The notes: a model not told the origin generated them from the sequence alone. Shown: positions 32,608-41,902, counted from the first letter of the stretch. The stretch: 64,000 nt of DNA from JAEZJZ01 sp050949055 (GCA_050949055.1 JBMNFA010000002.1:1-64000), one strand, 5' to 3'. Program-made: numbers and translations.

Positions 32608-34686
32608 ATGGCAAAGAGGGCAGCAAGCGCTCTGCTTCCCCGTCGTGTCTGGCGAAAGCCAGGCCTGCGTCGGGCAGCGCTGATATTTCTGGTTTATGCT
32701 GTGCTCTCGGTGCTGTTGTTCTTCAGTCTGCTCCCTGAATCAATTCAGCTGGAGGTTGGACAAGCCAGCCCGCGCTATATCGGCGCGCCTCGTACGGTGG
32801 AGGATCAATACACCACAGCGAAGCTGAAGGAACAGGCGAAGCAGAGTGTAAAGGACATCTTTGAACAGGATCCTAATGTTCCGCTGGCGACCAGTGCTGA
32901 AGTGAACGACATCTTTAACCACTTTTTGAATGTGGCTGCTGCCACCGAGGATACGCAAGAGCGCCTGGAGATGATCCGGCCTCAACTGTCGGTGGACTTG
33001 AACGACGATCTGCTAATCCTGGGGTTCAGTCTCAACAGCGATGCCAATAGCCAGCTGGCAGGGATGCTGAACCAGCTATTGGGTGAAGCGTACGCGCGGG
33101 GGATCAAGGCTGAGGCGCTGGCTGCAGCCGAAGAACAGCTGCAGCGGGACATAGATCGGCTTTACATCAGCGAGGGCCAGAAGAGCTTGCTGCGTCAGAT
33201 TGGTATTCAACTGTTGAGACCGAATATGCTCTACAACGCTTCCGCAACCGAGCAATTGCGTCAGGAAGCTGAGTCCCGAGTACTGCCGGTGCGGGTGCAA
33301 AAGGGGCAAAAGATCATCGGGCAGGGGGAGATCGCTACCGAGCGGGAGATCCAACTGCTGGAAGACCTAGGCTTGCTGCGCCCTGCTCTCAACTGGATGC
33401 TGGCGGCTGGTGCCTTCGCCTATATGCTGATGGCTCTATTGCCCATCTTTCTCTATCTGTGGCTATTCCGAGAGGATGTGTGGCGGGACAACAAGCAACT
33501 GGTGTTGATTGGCCTGATCATCCTGCTCACGGGCGTGATCTGTCGGGTGAGCGCGGTGCTATCCGGCTACCTGTTGCCGGTAGCGATGGCTAGTATCCTG
33601 ATCGCAGTCCTGATTGGTCCCCGGCTAGGCGCTGTTGCTAGTGTCAGTATGGCATTGATAGCTACCGCTTTGTCTGGCTTTGAAATTGCCACGTTCGGCG
33701 TCAGCCTGGCCGGTGGCTTGGCTGGAGCATTTGGCGTTTCCCGCATGCATCAGCGGTTCGATCTGGTGCGCGCAGGTGCGGTCATTGCCGGCACAGCTAG
33801 CTTGGCTACGTTGGCCTTCGGAATGCTGCTGGGCACCGGGTGGAAAGATTTGCTGGCGGATGTGCTCGGGGCCGCTGCAGGTGGCGTGTTCTCGGCTATC
33901 TTGGGGTTTGGCGTCCTTCCTTTCCTGGAGCGTCCCTTTGGTATTGCATCCACCATTAAACTGCTGGAACTGTCCAACCCAAACCACCCCTTACTCCGGC
34001 GTCTTCTGGTAGAGGCACCTGGCACCTACAACCACAGCATCATCGTGGCTAATCTGGCGGAAGCAGCCGCCGAGGCGGTTGGCGCTAATGGGCTGTTGGC
34101 CCGGGTGGGTTCTTATTATCATGACGTTGGCAAGATCAAGCGCCCCTACTTCTTTATTGAGAATCAGTTCATGATGGAAAACCCTCATGATAAGTATCCT
34201 CCTTCATTGAGCACCCTGGTGATCACGTCCCATGTTAAGGATGGCGTGGAACTGGTGAGGGAGTACAGGCTTCCGGAAGTCTTGGCTGACATGGTGCGGC
34301 AGCATCATGGCACTACTCTGGTGGGGTATTTTTACCACAAGGCAAAAGAGAGCTGTGATGTGAAGGAGGAGGACTTCCGTTATCCAGGGCCCACCCCCAG
34401 AACCAAAGAAGCGGCGATCATCATGTTGGCCGACTCAGTGGAGGCCGCTGTGCGGTCCCTGTCACAGCCAACCCCTGGGCGTATCGATAACCTGGTGCGG
34501 AAGATCATCAAAGAGAGGCTGAACGATGGTCAGTTGGACGAGTGTGACATCACGTTGCGCCAACTGGATAAGGCGGGAACAGCTTTCGTGCATATCTTGA
34601 GCGGAATCTTCCATAAGCGGGTTGAGTATCCGGAAAAGTTGCCTGATGGCGAGAAGGTGAAAGTGGATGATCTTGATTCAAAATGA
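32608..34686 (+). CDS. 7TM-HD family phosphohydrolase (PgpH/YqfF, c-di-AMP phosphodiesterase type)
   Basis: 692 residues. Residues about 20-45 form a signal anchor. An extracytoplasmic 7TMR-HDED domain runs to about 265, followed by seven helices (about 270-460) and a cytoplasmic HD domain with HSIIVANLAEAAAEAVG and SYYHDVGKIKRPYFF, plus a late HHG. Listeria PgpH of this architecture hydrolyses c-di-AMP to pApA; this role is inferred by family. ATG at 32608 after GGAGGAGGGG. It overlaps ybeY by 20 bases. Confidence 0.92.
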   Translation: MAKRAASALLPRRVWRKPGLRRAALIFLVYAVLSVLLFFSLLPESIQLEVGQASPRYIGAPRTVEDQYTTAKLKEQAKQSVKDIFEQDPNVPLATSAEVNDIFNHFLNVAAATEDTQERLEMIRPQLSVDLNDDLLILGFSLNSDANSQLAGMLNQLLGEAYARGIKAEALAAAEEQLQRDIDRLYISEGQKSLLRQIGIQLLRPNMLYNASATEQLRQEAESRVLPVRVQKGQKIIGQGEIATEREIQLLEDLGLLRPALNWMLAAGAFAYMLMALLPIFLYLWLFREDVWRDNKQLVLIGLIILLTGVICRVSAVLSGYLLPVAMASILIAVLIGPRLGAVASVSMALIATALSGFEIATFGVSLAGGLAGAFGVSRMHQRFDLVRAGAVIAGTASLATLAFGMLLGTGWKDLLADVLGAAAGGVFSAILGFGVLPFLERPFGIASTIKLLELSNPNHPLLRRLLVEAPGTYNHSIIVANLAEAAAEAVGANGLLARVGSYYHDVGKIKRPYFFIENQFMMENPHDKYPPSLSTLVITSHVKDGVELVREYRLPEVLADMVRQHHGTTLVGYFYHKAKESCDVKEEDFRYPGPTPRTKEAAIIMLADSVEAAVRSLSQPTPGRIDNLVRKIIKERLNDGQLDECDITLRQLDKAGTAFVHILSGIFHKRVEYPEKLPDGEKVKVDDLDSK

Positions 34687-35119
34687 ACAGTGCCAAGTCG
34701 CTTGCGGTGATGAGCTGCTGCAGTTTTGCGAGCGAGTCTTGAGAGATGCTATCGCCGCATTGGAGCTGCCCAGCGAAGTGGAAGTGAGCGTAGTATTGGT
34801 TGACGACGAGGCCATTCGCCAGCTTAACCAGCGGTATCGGCAGATTGATGCTCCCACCGACGTTCTTTCCTTCTCCCAAATGGAAGGGGAAGAGCTGGTG
34901 GATGCTGGTGAGACTGTACTTCTGGGCGATATTGTGATCAACTTGCCACGAGCGGTGGAACAAGCTGAGAGCTACCAGCATTCAGTGGAGCGCGAGTTGG
35001 CCTTTCTGTTGGTACACGGTTTGCTGCATCTCGTGGGGTATGATCACGATGAGCAGTTTGAAGGTGAGATGCGTGAAAAGCAGACCGCAGTGTTGCGGGC
35101 GATCGGAATTGAAAGATAA
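34667..35119 (+). CDS. ybeY: Endoribonuclease YbeY
   Basis: 150 residues. Zinc-dependent single-strand endoribonuclease needed for 16S rRNA 3'-end maturation and ribosome quality control. The metal site HGLLHLVGYDHD is at residues about 120-131, and APTDVLSFSQ is the conserved middle motif. ATG at 34667, inside the end of the upstream gene, after GAGAAGGTGA. Downstream dgkA overlaps its stop. Confidence 0.94.
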   Translation: MILIQNEQCQVACGDELLQFCERVLRDAIAALELPSEVEVSVVLVDDEAIRQLNQRYRQIDAPTDVLSFSQMEGEELVDAGETVLLGDIVINLPRAVEQAESYQHSVERELAFLLVHGLLHLVGYDHDEQFEGEMREKQTAVLRAIGIER

Positions 35120-35798
35120 GCAGCCTCCGCGTCGTCTCCTTGCCAACAGCTTTCGCTGCGCCGGGCGCGGGGTATGGTTGGCCTTTTGCCAGCGCAATTT
35201 TCGTCTTCATCTGGTGGCTACTGCGTTGGTTGTGCTGGCTGGCTTCAGGTTCAGGGTTTCCTCGCTGCAATGGGGTCAGCTGATCATCGCTGTCACTCTG
35301 GTAATCGGTGCGGAAATTATCAATACAGCCGTGGAGTATGTGGTTGATTTGGCGTCGCCCGGATACGCTGAATTGGCCCGCATGGCCAAGGATGCAGCGG
35401 CCGGGGCGGTTCTTGTCACCGCCTTGGCCGCTTTGGCGCTGGGGAATCTGGTCTTTGCAGCACCCTTGGCACCCTGGCTGAGGGCATTGCGAGACGCTTT
35501 AGCTTCGTGGAATCCTTTCTTTGCCGCGGGACTGGCTGCTGCAGCCTTAGTGCTTGAGGTTGGCCTGTGGCTTCCTGCCGATCGTCAGCAGCGCCGTTTG
35601 CTGTGTTTTTCACTGATAGTGGTGCCATGGTTAGCGCGACTCTTCGTTGCCATCCCCACCTTGCCTCTACTCACGGGGATAGTAGTGCTGCTGTTCGCAG
35701 TCTGGGTGCGGATGGGGTGCGAGACCCTGGCTCATTTCACAATCCGCCTGTTGACCGAGGCAGGCTGGTGGTTATGGCTTTGGCAACGGCTCAACTGA
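35109..35798 (+). CDS. dgkA: DgkA-type lipid kinase with an extra membrane domain
   Basis: About 229 residues. The first 125 are a diacylglycerol/undecaprenol kinase (PF01219): a basic N-terminus, three helices and the catalytic GAEIINTAVEYVVDL with MAKDAAAGAVLV. A further 100 or so residues with three to four helices follow (residues about 128-229). In related clostridia this position may carry a PAP2 phosphatase domain, but I see none of the PAP2 histidine motifs here. I start at TTG 35109, overlapping the ybeY stop; the ribosome site is weak. Precedes cdd-era as in Bacillus, with one DUF881 gene inserted. Confidence 0.8.
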   Translation: MKDKQPPRRLLANSFRCAGRGVWLAFCQRNFRLHLVATALVVLAGFRFRVSSLQWGQLIIAVTLVIGAEIINTAVEYVVDLASPGYAELARMAKDAAAGAVLVTALAALALGNLVFAAPLAPWLRALRDALASWNPFFAAGLAAAALVLEVGLWLPADRQQRRLLCFSLIVVPWLARLFVAIPTLPLLTGIVVLLFAVWVRMGCETLAHFTIRLLTEAGWWLWLWQRLN

Positions 35799-35945
35799 GT
35801 TGGATAGCCGTGGCTTTGTCAGGAACTGTTTCCCAGTCAGCCGCGTCTAAATGGGATAAGCTGAAAGTTGGTTGCGACTGTCAGCCTATCGAAATTCAGG
35901 AGGCTTCGCCATAGACCGCTATGGAGAGGATTGGGGGGAATCTTT

Positions 35946-36998
35946 TTGCGCAAGATAGTGACCGAACGGCGCACGGGAAACCAAACACTGCTGTTGGTCT
36001 TGGTTGCTCTGGTGCTGGCCAGCAACACGCTGGTGCTGGGGCGTTCGTTGAATCTGTTTCGCTTCCCGGGGGAGATAGATCAGCTGGAAATCGCCAAACA
36101 AGGGGCGTTAGCTCTGGTTAGCCAGATCGAGCGATCGGCTGCGGAAAAAGGCTTAGCCACACTACCCACAGTACTGGACTTGATCGCTCGCTTCCAATAC
36201 GATGTTGCCCGCGCCCGCACTTTGGACGAACTAGCCCAGGTGTTGATGCAGGGAGGTTCCGAGGCCAAAGAGGTCCTGAACATGGAGCAGGACGGCAGGC
36301 GGCGCACCCTGCTGGAGACATTGATCAATGCAGATCCAAGTCTCCAGTTGGTCGAAGGCAAGTTCGATATTTCCGTCAGCTGTGATGCTTCGTCCGGCTT
36401 GACGATCGTCGACCAGGCTGAAATCCTGTCCGAGTCCACTGTGGAAGCGTTGCGCACCAACGCCCTGTTCAATACGCCCTTTGAGGCAATTGTGGTTGAG
36501 GTGGCCAATGGCAAGGCGAGGGTGATCAACTATCGCACCTTGTACGACAATGTACAGCTGCTACAGCGGGAGGTGCAGACGCTGCAGGCTGACCTGCACA
36601 AGGTGAATCAGTTGGCCGGCCTCAGCTCTCTCAGCGGATCCGGCATAGTGATCCAGGTATACGATGCTCCTGGCGGCTATACTAACGACTACATCGTGCA
36701 TGACGCGGATATTCGGGATATTGTCAACGAACTTTACTCTGCCGGGGCCTTGGGTGTCTCGGTGGGCGGTGTGCGATTGACCGCCAACTGGTCAATTCGC
36801 TGCGCTGGTGCGGTTGTGTTGGTCAATCAACAGCAGATAGAGGTCAACCCGGTGGTAATTCAGGCGGTGGGCAACCCGAATGTGTTGCGCAGCAGTCTGG
36901 ACTTGATCGCCAACACCTACCGGGCGGTGCGAGGGATTGAGATGATCGTGGAACTGCAGGATGACTTGGTGTTGCCTGCGAGCGAGAAGACGCCATAG
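35946..36998 (+). CDS. DUF881 family membrane-anchored protein
   Basis: 350 residues. A membrane anchor at about 12-32 is followed by an extracytoplasmic helical region with repeated helix-rich segments to about residue 215. A coiled stretch (LLQREVQTLQADLHKVNQLAG) leads into a DUF881 domain: GSGIVIQVYDAPGG, VHDADIRDIVNELYSAGALG, NPVVIQAVGNPNVLRSSLD. DUF881 proteins (YlxW/YlxX) usually sit near division genes; their function is not settled. TTG start at 35946 behind GGGGGGAA. Ends 12 bp before cdd. Confidence 0.75.
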   Translation: MRKIVTERRTGNQTLLLVLVALVLASNTLVLGRSLNLFRFPGEIDQLEIAKQGALALVSQIERSAAEKGLATLPTVLDLIARFQYDVARARTLDELAQVLMQGGSEAKEVLNMEQDGRRRTLLETLINADPSLQLVEGKFDISVSCDASSGLTIVDQAEILSESTVEALRTNALFNTPFEAIVVEVANGKARVINYRTLYDNVQLLQREVQTLQADLHKVNQLAGLSSLSGSGIVIQVYDAPGGYTNDYIVHDADIRDIVNELYSAGALGVSVGGVRLTANWSIRCAGAVVLVNQQQIEVNPVVIQAVGNPNVLRSSLDLIANTYRAVRGIEMIVELQDDLVLPASEKTP

Positions 36999-37010
36999 TG
37001 AGGTGTGAAC

Positions 37011-37421
37011 ATGAACCAAGACGAGATCATTCAGGCAGCGATGGCTGCTAGAGAAAGGGCTTATGCTCCTTACTCCAATTACCAGGTGGGTGCCGCAGTG
37101 CTGGCTGCCTCCGGCCGCATCTATACCGGCTGCAACGTGGAAAACGCATCCTATGGGCTGAGCATTTGCGCCGAAAGGGTGGCGATCTCTGGTGCTGTCG
37201 CGGCTGGTGAACGCAGCTTCCTCGCATTAGCCATTGCTGGGGGACAGAGTCTGCCCTCTATGCCCTGCGGCGCTTGTCGCCAGTTCATCGCTGAGTGGGC
37301 GGACGAGAGCTTGCCCATATTTATTGTCTCGGATCAGGGTCAGCGGGTGGATGTAACTTTGGGAGACCTGCTGCCGCATCCCTTTGGCCCGCAATCGGTG
37401 CGGGAGAATGACCGGCCATGA
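37011..37421 (+). CDS. cdd: Cytidine deaminase
   Basis: 136 residues, small homotetrameric type. Pyrimidine salvage: deaminates cytidine and deoxycytidine. Zinc-site motifs CAERVA (catalytic Glu) and PCGACRQ, with GCNVENASYG for substrate binding. ATG at 37011 after GAGGTG; an in-frame GTG at 37005 lies in the ribosome site. Overlaps era by four bases (ATGA). Neighbouring deoC makes a nucleoside catabolism pair around era. Confidence 0.95.
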   Translation: MNQDEIIQAAMAARERAYAPYSNYQVGAAVLAASGRIYTGCNVENASYGLSICAERVAISGAVAAGERSFLALAIAGGQSLPSMPCGACRQFIAEWADESLPIFIVSDQGQRVDVTLGDLLPHPFGPQSVRENDRP

Positions 37422-38326
37422 GCTACAAGTCCGGCTTTGTGACTGTGATAGGACGCCCCAACGTGGGAAAATCCACCTTGCTCAACGCGTTGCTGGGCGA
37501 GAAGATGCTAATCGTCAGCGACAAGCCCCAGACAACCCGTAATCGCATTCAATGCATCCTCACCGGCGCAGACCATCAAGTTGTGTTCATTGACACCCCT
37601 GGCATCCACAAGCCCAGGTCGCTGCTCGGGCAGGGTATGGTCAGAGCCGCGCTGGATACGCTGCAGGAAGTGGATCTGATACTGTTTATGGTGGAGGCTC
37701 AGGCCATGCCGGGGGCGGGCGATCGGTTTGTGGCTGAGAGCCTCGGTTCGGTGAACACTCCTGTCTTGTTGGTGATCAATAAGGTAGACTTGGCGCAGGG
37801 ACGGCAGTTGGTGCAGTTGGAGGCGGCTTGGCAACAGCTACTGCCGCAGGCCGCCGGCGTGATCCATGTCTCCGCCCTGACCGGCTATAATCTGGAGTTC
37901 CTGCGCCAGCAGGTGCTGCAGCGACTGCCAGCAGGTCCGCAATATTATCCAGAGGATATGGTGATCGATCAACCAGAGCGCTTTATTGTAGCGGAGTTGG
38001 TGCGGGAAAAAATACTGCACCTAACCCGGGATGAGGTTCCCCATGCAGTTGCGGTGGTGGTGGAGGAAATGCGTGAACGGGATGACGATATGGTCTATGT
38101 GCGGGCCAACGTCTATGTGGAACGGGAGTCACAGAAAGGCATCATCGTTGGCAAGCGGGGGGCCATGCTGCGAGCGGTGGGAGAAGCAGCCCGGGGAGAT
38201 ATAGAAAGACTACTCGGGTCGCGCATCTATTTGGACCTGTGGGTGAAGACCCGCAAGGATTGGCGCAATCAGCTGCAAGGGCTGCGCCAAATGGGATACG
38301 AGGAACTTGGCAGGAAGGAGAGATAA
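37418..38326 (+). CDS. era: GTPase Era
   Basis: 302 residues. Essential GTPase that binds the 16S rRNA 3' end and guides 30S assembly. G1 GRPNVGKST, G3 DTPGIHKPRS, G4 NKVDL, and a C-terminal KH domain with VGKRGAMLRAVGEAARGDIE. The start overlaps cdd. The order cdd-era-recO is that of Bacillus with deoC inserted. Confidence 0.96.
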   Translation: MSYKSGFVTVIGRPNVGKSTLLNALLGEKMLIVSDKPQTTRNRIQCILTGADHQVVFIDTPGIHKPRSLLGQGMVRAALDTLQEVDLILFMVEAQAMPGAGDRFVAESLGSVNTPVLLVINKVDLAQGRQLVQLEAAWQQLLPQAAGVIHVSALTGYNLEFLRQQVLQRLPAGPQYYPEDMVIDQPERFIVAELVREKILHLTRDEVPHAVAVVVEEMRERDDDMVYVRANVYVERESQKGIIVGKRGAMLRAVGEAARGDIERLLGSRIYLDLWVKTRKDWRNQLQGLRQMGYEELGRKER

Positions 38327-38331
38327 GTAGT

Positions 38332-38979
38332 ATGAACAAACAAGAGTTGGCTACGATGATCGACCACACCTTGTTGAAACCTACCGCCACACCCAAACAG
38401 ATAGAACAACTGTGCCGTGAAGGAAACGAGCACCGATTCGCTAGTGTTTGCGTTAACGGGAGCTACGTTGCCCTGGCTGCCAGCCTGAGCAAGATACCGG
38501 TCGCTGCCGTGGTGGGTTTTCCGTTGGGAGCGACGAGTACGGCAGCGAAGGCAGCGGAGGCTGCCCAAGCTGTGGCCGACGGTGCCCGGGAGATAGACAT
38601 GGTGCAAAACATAGGCTGGGCTAAGGCCGGGCTGTGGTCCCAGGTTGAGGACGATATCCGTCAAGTGGTGCAGGCAGCCAAAGGTGCCACCGTTAAGGTA
38701 ATCATCGAGACCGCACTGTTAACCGACGATGAGAAGCGTCAGGCTTGTCTGGCGGCCATGAGGGCAGGCGCACACTTTGTCAAGACCTCGACCGGTTTTT
38801 CTACTGCTGGGGCTACCGTGGAGGACGTGCGGCTGATGCGGTCGGTTGTCGGTGACTCACTGGGGGTGAAGGCCGCTGGAGGAATCTCGGACCTGGAAAC
38901 CGCACAGAGGATGATAGCGGCTGGCGCCAGCCGTTTGGGTGCCAGTGCCGGTGTTAAGATCATCACCCCGCTGCACTAA
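38332..38979 (+). CDS. deoC: Deoxyribose-phosphate aldolase
   Basis: 215 residues, TIM barrel class I aldolase splitting 2-deoxyribose-5-phosphate into glyceraldehyde-3-phosphate and acetaldehyde. Seen: MIDHTLLKPTAT, the Schiff-base lysine segment AHFVKTSTGFSTAGAT, and VKAAGGISDLETA. ATG at 38332 after AGGAAGGAG, five bases behind the era stop. With cdd it completes breakdown of deoxycytidine-derived sugar. In Bacillus deoC is elsewhere, so this is a local insertion. Confidence 0.95.
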   Translation: MNKQELATMIDHTLLKPTATPKQIEQLCREGNEHRFASVCVNGSYVALAASLSKIPVAAVVGFPLGATSTAAKAAEAAQAVADGAREIDMVQNIGWAKAGLWSQVEDDIRQVVQAAKGATVKVIIETALLTDDEKRQACLAAMRAGAHFVKTSTGFSTAGATVEDVRLMRSVVGDSLGVKAAGGISDLETAQRMIAAGASRLGASAGVKIITPLH

Positions 38980-38994
38980 CTGGGAGGAAAGCTG

Positions 38995-39750
38995 TTGGCT
39001 CAGGTAAATGTAAGCGGCATCGTGCTTCAATGTTACGACTTGGGTGAGAAAGATCGCATCGTGGTACTGTTGACCGCCGAGTTGGGCAAGATTAGAGTGG
39101 TGGCCAAGGGGGCGAAGCGCCCTGGAGGGCGGTTTGCCGCAGTGGCCAGCCCTTTCACAGAGATAACAGCCAGCATTCATCTGGGGCGAAGCTTGCACAC
39201 CCTAAATCAAGCTCAGATTCGGACTAGCCATCGCCAGCTGAGGGAGCAGTTGGACCGCATGGCCATCGGCCTGTTCATGACCGAACTGCTGGATGTGGCC
39301 ACTGTGGAAGGCCCCGGCCAAATGGAGTTCCTGAACATGCTCAGCAACAGCCTGCAGCGTTTGGAGGTCGCCGCGCAGCCGGAACTGATTCTCTGTAGCT
39401 TTCTGTTACAGCTACTGCAGCTGTCGGGACTATCTCCGGCGGCTGGGGTTTGCGCCAGCTGTCAATCGAGCGACAGACCGTTGATTGCGCTTGATGCGGC
39501 CGCCGGCGGCTTGGTCTGTAGGTCGTGCGTCGGCAAGACGGGGTCCTTTCCCCTCTCAGGCCAGGCTATTCACCTGTTGAATCAGCTATCTCTCTCGCTG
39601 TGGGAAGGTTGGCCACCGGAGTCGGCTCCAGTCGGACCAGCAACTATACTCAGTCTCTGCCGGGCTCTGGAGCAGTTCACTTTCTACCAGTTGGATGCAA
39701 GGCCAAAATCCTATCGGTTCTTGAATGATATGCGCGGAACCAGTGATTAG
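38995..39750 (+). CDS. recO: DNA repair protein RecO
   Basis: 251 residues. Loads RecA with RecR in recombination repair. N-terminal OB fold (GIVLQCYDLGEKDRIVVLLT), a helical middle, and a C-terminal zinc finger made by CASCQSS and CRSC. TTG start at 38995 after GGGAGGAAAG. The next gene's frame overlaps its end, though that gene's likely start is 64 bp downstream. Confidence 0.92.
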   Translation: MAQVNVSGIVLQCYDLGEKDRIVVLLTAELGKIRVVAKGAKRPGGRFAAVASPFTEITASIHLGRSLHTLNQAQIRTSHRQLREQLDRMAIGLFMTELLDVATVEGPGQMEFLNMLSNSLQRLEVAAQPELILCSFLLQLLQLSGLSPAAGVCASCQSSDRPLIALDAAAGGLVCRSCVGKTGSFPLSGQAIHLLNQLSLSLWEGWPPESAPVGPATILSLCRALEQFTFYQLDARPKSYRFLNDMRGTSD

Positions 39751-39814
39751 CAGCGGAGAGTTTGGCGCTCCGCAGGCAATTTCTTCAACCCGGATTCTGA
39801 AAGGTGGTGTTTTG

Positions 39815-40228
39815 GTGCCGACATTGGAGCAAATCGATATTTTGCGTGAACGGACCGGCGCTAGCTACCGCGAGGCAAAAGAAGCTTTGATACACTGTAA
39901 TGACGACGTGGTGGATGCGATCATTTGGCTGGAGGAGAAAAAGTCGTCCAGCAATTGGATGGAACACGCGCAAGTCCGCGGCAGCGAGTTGTTGGACGCG
40001 GTGAAGCGGCTGATCCAAGAGGGAAATGTGCGTCGCATACGCGTGCTACAGAATGGCCAGGTTTTGATCGAGTTTCCGGTGACCGCTGGTGCCCTGGGTG
40101 CATTGCTGGCACCCCAGTTGGCAGCAGTTGGAGTGATCGCGGCGTTGATTACCCGGTGCACGGTGGAGATTGAAAGGGTGACAGATGAGCGGCCCGACGA
40201 CCCCCCTCCTGCCGATCCGATGGAGTAG
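39815..40228 (+). CDS. DUF4342 protein with UBA-like N-terminus
   Basis: 137 residues. The first 45 (ILRERTGASYREAKEALIHC, then DDVVDAIIWLEE) have the three-helix look of a UBA/TS-N domain like that of EF-Ts. The rest matches DUF4342: a strand pair with RRIRVLQNGQVLIEFPV, then a glycine/alanine-rich hydrophobic segment (residues about 92-118) and an acidic proline-rich tail. Function unknown. GTG start at 39815 about eight bases after AAAGGTGG; the open frame extends upstream into recO. In Bacillus glyQS occupies this spot. Confidence 0.7.
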   Translation: MPTLEQIDILRERTGASYREAKEALIHCNDDVVDAIIWLEEKKSSSNWMEHAQVRGSELLDAVKRLIQEGNVRRIRVLQNGQVLIEFPVTAGALGALLAPQLAAVGVIAALITRCTVEIERVTDERPDDPPPADPME

Positions 40229-40250
40229 CCTGCCCCTGGCAGGCTCTTTT
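40227..40250 (+). terminator. Terminator overlapping the DUF4342 stop codon
   Basis: A perfect 8-bp stem (40227-40234 with 40238-40245), a 3-base loop and a TTTT tail. Confidence 0.8.
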
Positions 40251-40330
40251 GTTCGTCTGAAGCAGGAACTATGGCAGGAGATGGTGTATATACTGATTTA
40301 CTAAACAACATACCCTATTGTCCGGAGGGG

Positions 40331-40972
40331 GTGACGCAGATCGAACTTAGTCCGCGACAGAAACAGATTCTAGAACTAGCGAAGGCAGGGGGGCCGATCA
40401 CCGGAGAAGAGTTGGCGAGTCATCTGAATGTAACTAGGGCCGCTTTGCGGCCGGACCTGGCAATTCTCACCATGTCCGGCTTGTTAACCGCCCGGCCGCG
40501 GGTGGGGTACACCTATTCTGGCAGAAGCAGCAGTTTTTTCGCCGCCGAGCGTTTAAGGCAGACCAAGGTAAGGGAAATTTACGCGCTGCCGGTGGTGGTG
40601 AATGAGAATCTCGCTGTCTACGATGCTATTGTCAGCATGTTCCTGGAAGATGTGGGGACGCTGTTCGTTGTCGACGGGCAAGGCTGGCTGACTGGGGTAG
40701 TCTCGCGCAGCGACCTGCTCAAGCACAGCATGGGGAACTTGGCCTTGGACAAGGTTCCCGTCGGCGTCGTGATGACCCGCCTGGCAAATATCGTCCATGT
40801 CACTATGGATGACACAGCCCTGCAGGCTGCCCGCAAGTTAATCAATCATCGTGTGAGTACCCTGCCTGTAGTCAGGGCAGCTGAAGCTGAAGGGAAGCTG
40901 GAAGTGATCGGTGCTGTGTCCCTGCGAACCATCACCGGTCTGTTTGTGGAAATTGGCATTGGCCACGAATGA
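40331..40972 (+). CDS. CcpN-like transcription regulator (HTH plus CBS pair)
   Basis: About 213 residues. A winged helix (QKQILELAKAGGPITGEELA, then VTRAALRPDLAILTMSG) is followed by two CBS domains (NENLAVYDAIVSMFLEDVGT and HRVSTLPVVRAAEAEG regions). Closely follows Bacillus CcpN (YqzB), the repressor of gluconeogenic gapB and pckA. Homology favours the GTG at 40331 (VTQIELSPRQ), although GGAGGGG directly touches it; an upstream ATG at 40271 is the alternative. Followed by a PPDK regulator, as yqzB-yqfL in Bacillus. Confidence 0.88.
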   Translation: MTQIELSPRQKQILELAKAGGPITGEELASHLNVTRAALRPDLAILTMSGLLTARPRVGYTYSGRSSSFFAAERLRQTKVREIYALPVVVNENLAVYDAIVSMFLEDVGTLFVVDGQGWLTGVVSRSDLLKHSMGNLALDKVPVGVVMTRLANIVHVTMDDTALQAARKLINHRVSTLPVVRAAEAEGKLEVIGAVSLRTITGLFVEIGIGHE

Positions 40973-41091
40973 CAACTAACGGTCACCTCAGCGTGTTCGT
41001 ATAGCGTGCGGCTCAGGTTTGGCGACCGTTGTCCTGCCAACAGGCATACACAGGTCGCAAGTACAAGATTGATGGCTTAGGAGGGTGGATT

Positions 41092-41901
41092 GTGGAGTCA
41101 ATAGTATATGTAGTCTCAGACTCTTTGGGCGAGACCGCTGATCGGGTGGCTAGGGCAGCGGCGAGTCAGTTCCTAGCGCAGTCCTTTGACATGCGTCGTA
41201 TTCCTTATGTTACTGCCAGGGAGATGGTGGACGAGATCGTTGCTGAGGCTAGTCAACATACTGCGTTGATAGTGCACACGTTGGTCTCGCCCGACCTGCG
41301 GGAATATATCAATATGCAAGCTTCCCAGCAGCAAGTGCCGTGCGTGGATATTATGGGGCCAATGCTGGATGCCTTCTGTCAGGTGACCCATGATACTCCG
41401 CGGCTACTGCCTGGGTTGGTCCATCAATTGGACGAAGAGTATTTTCGCGAGATCGAGGCGGTGGAGTTTGCCGTTAAGTATGACGACGGCAAAGACCCGC
41501 GCGGCCTGCTAAAGGCGGATGTGGTGTTGATTGGGGTATCCCGCACTTCCAAGACCCCACTGAGCATGTACTTGGCCCATCGTGGTCATCGCGTGGCTAA
41601 CGTACCACTGGTGCCGGAAGTCAATCCTCCAGAAGAGATTTTCATGCTACCACCGGATCGAGTGATCGGGCTCACCATCAGCGCTCAGCAGTTGAAGCAG
41701 ATCCGCCAGGAGAGATTGAAGGTGCTTGGCCTGCAGCCTAGTGCCAACTATGCCAGCGATGAGCGAATTCACGAGGAGTTGGAGCATGGACGGCGAATTA
41801 TGGAGCGGATTGGTTGTGTGGTGATCGATGTTACCAAGCGAGCGGTTGAGGAGACAGCCAGTCAAGTGATGGAGTTGCTGGCCAAACGAGACCGGGGCTA
41901 G
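41092..41901 (+). CDS. Pyruvate, phosphate dikinase regulatory protein (kinase/pyrophosphorylase)
   Basis: 269 residues, DUF299 family. Catalyses ADP-dependent phosphorylation and phosphate-dependent dephosphorylation of PPDK or PEP synthase. Begins SIVYVVSDSLGETADRVARA; P-loop GVSRTSKTPLSMYLA at about residue 148. GTG start at 41092, six bases after TAGGAGGG; the open frame further upstream has no ribosome site. With the CcpN-like gene it forms a carbon-flux control pair. Confidence 0.92.
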   Translation: MESIVYVVSDSLGETADRVARAAASQFLAQSFDMRRIPYVTAREMVDEIVAEASQHTALIVHTLVSPDLREYINMQASQQQVPCVDIMGPMLDAFCQVTHDTPRLLPGLVHQLDEEYFREIEAVEFAVKYDDGKDPRGLLKADVVLIGVSRTSKTPLSMYLAHRGHRVANVPLVPEVNPPEEIFMLPPDRVIGLTISAQQLKQIRQERLKVLGLQPSANYASDERIHEELEHGRRIMERIGCVVIDVTKRAVEETASQVMELLAKRDRG

Positions 41902-41902
41902 A

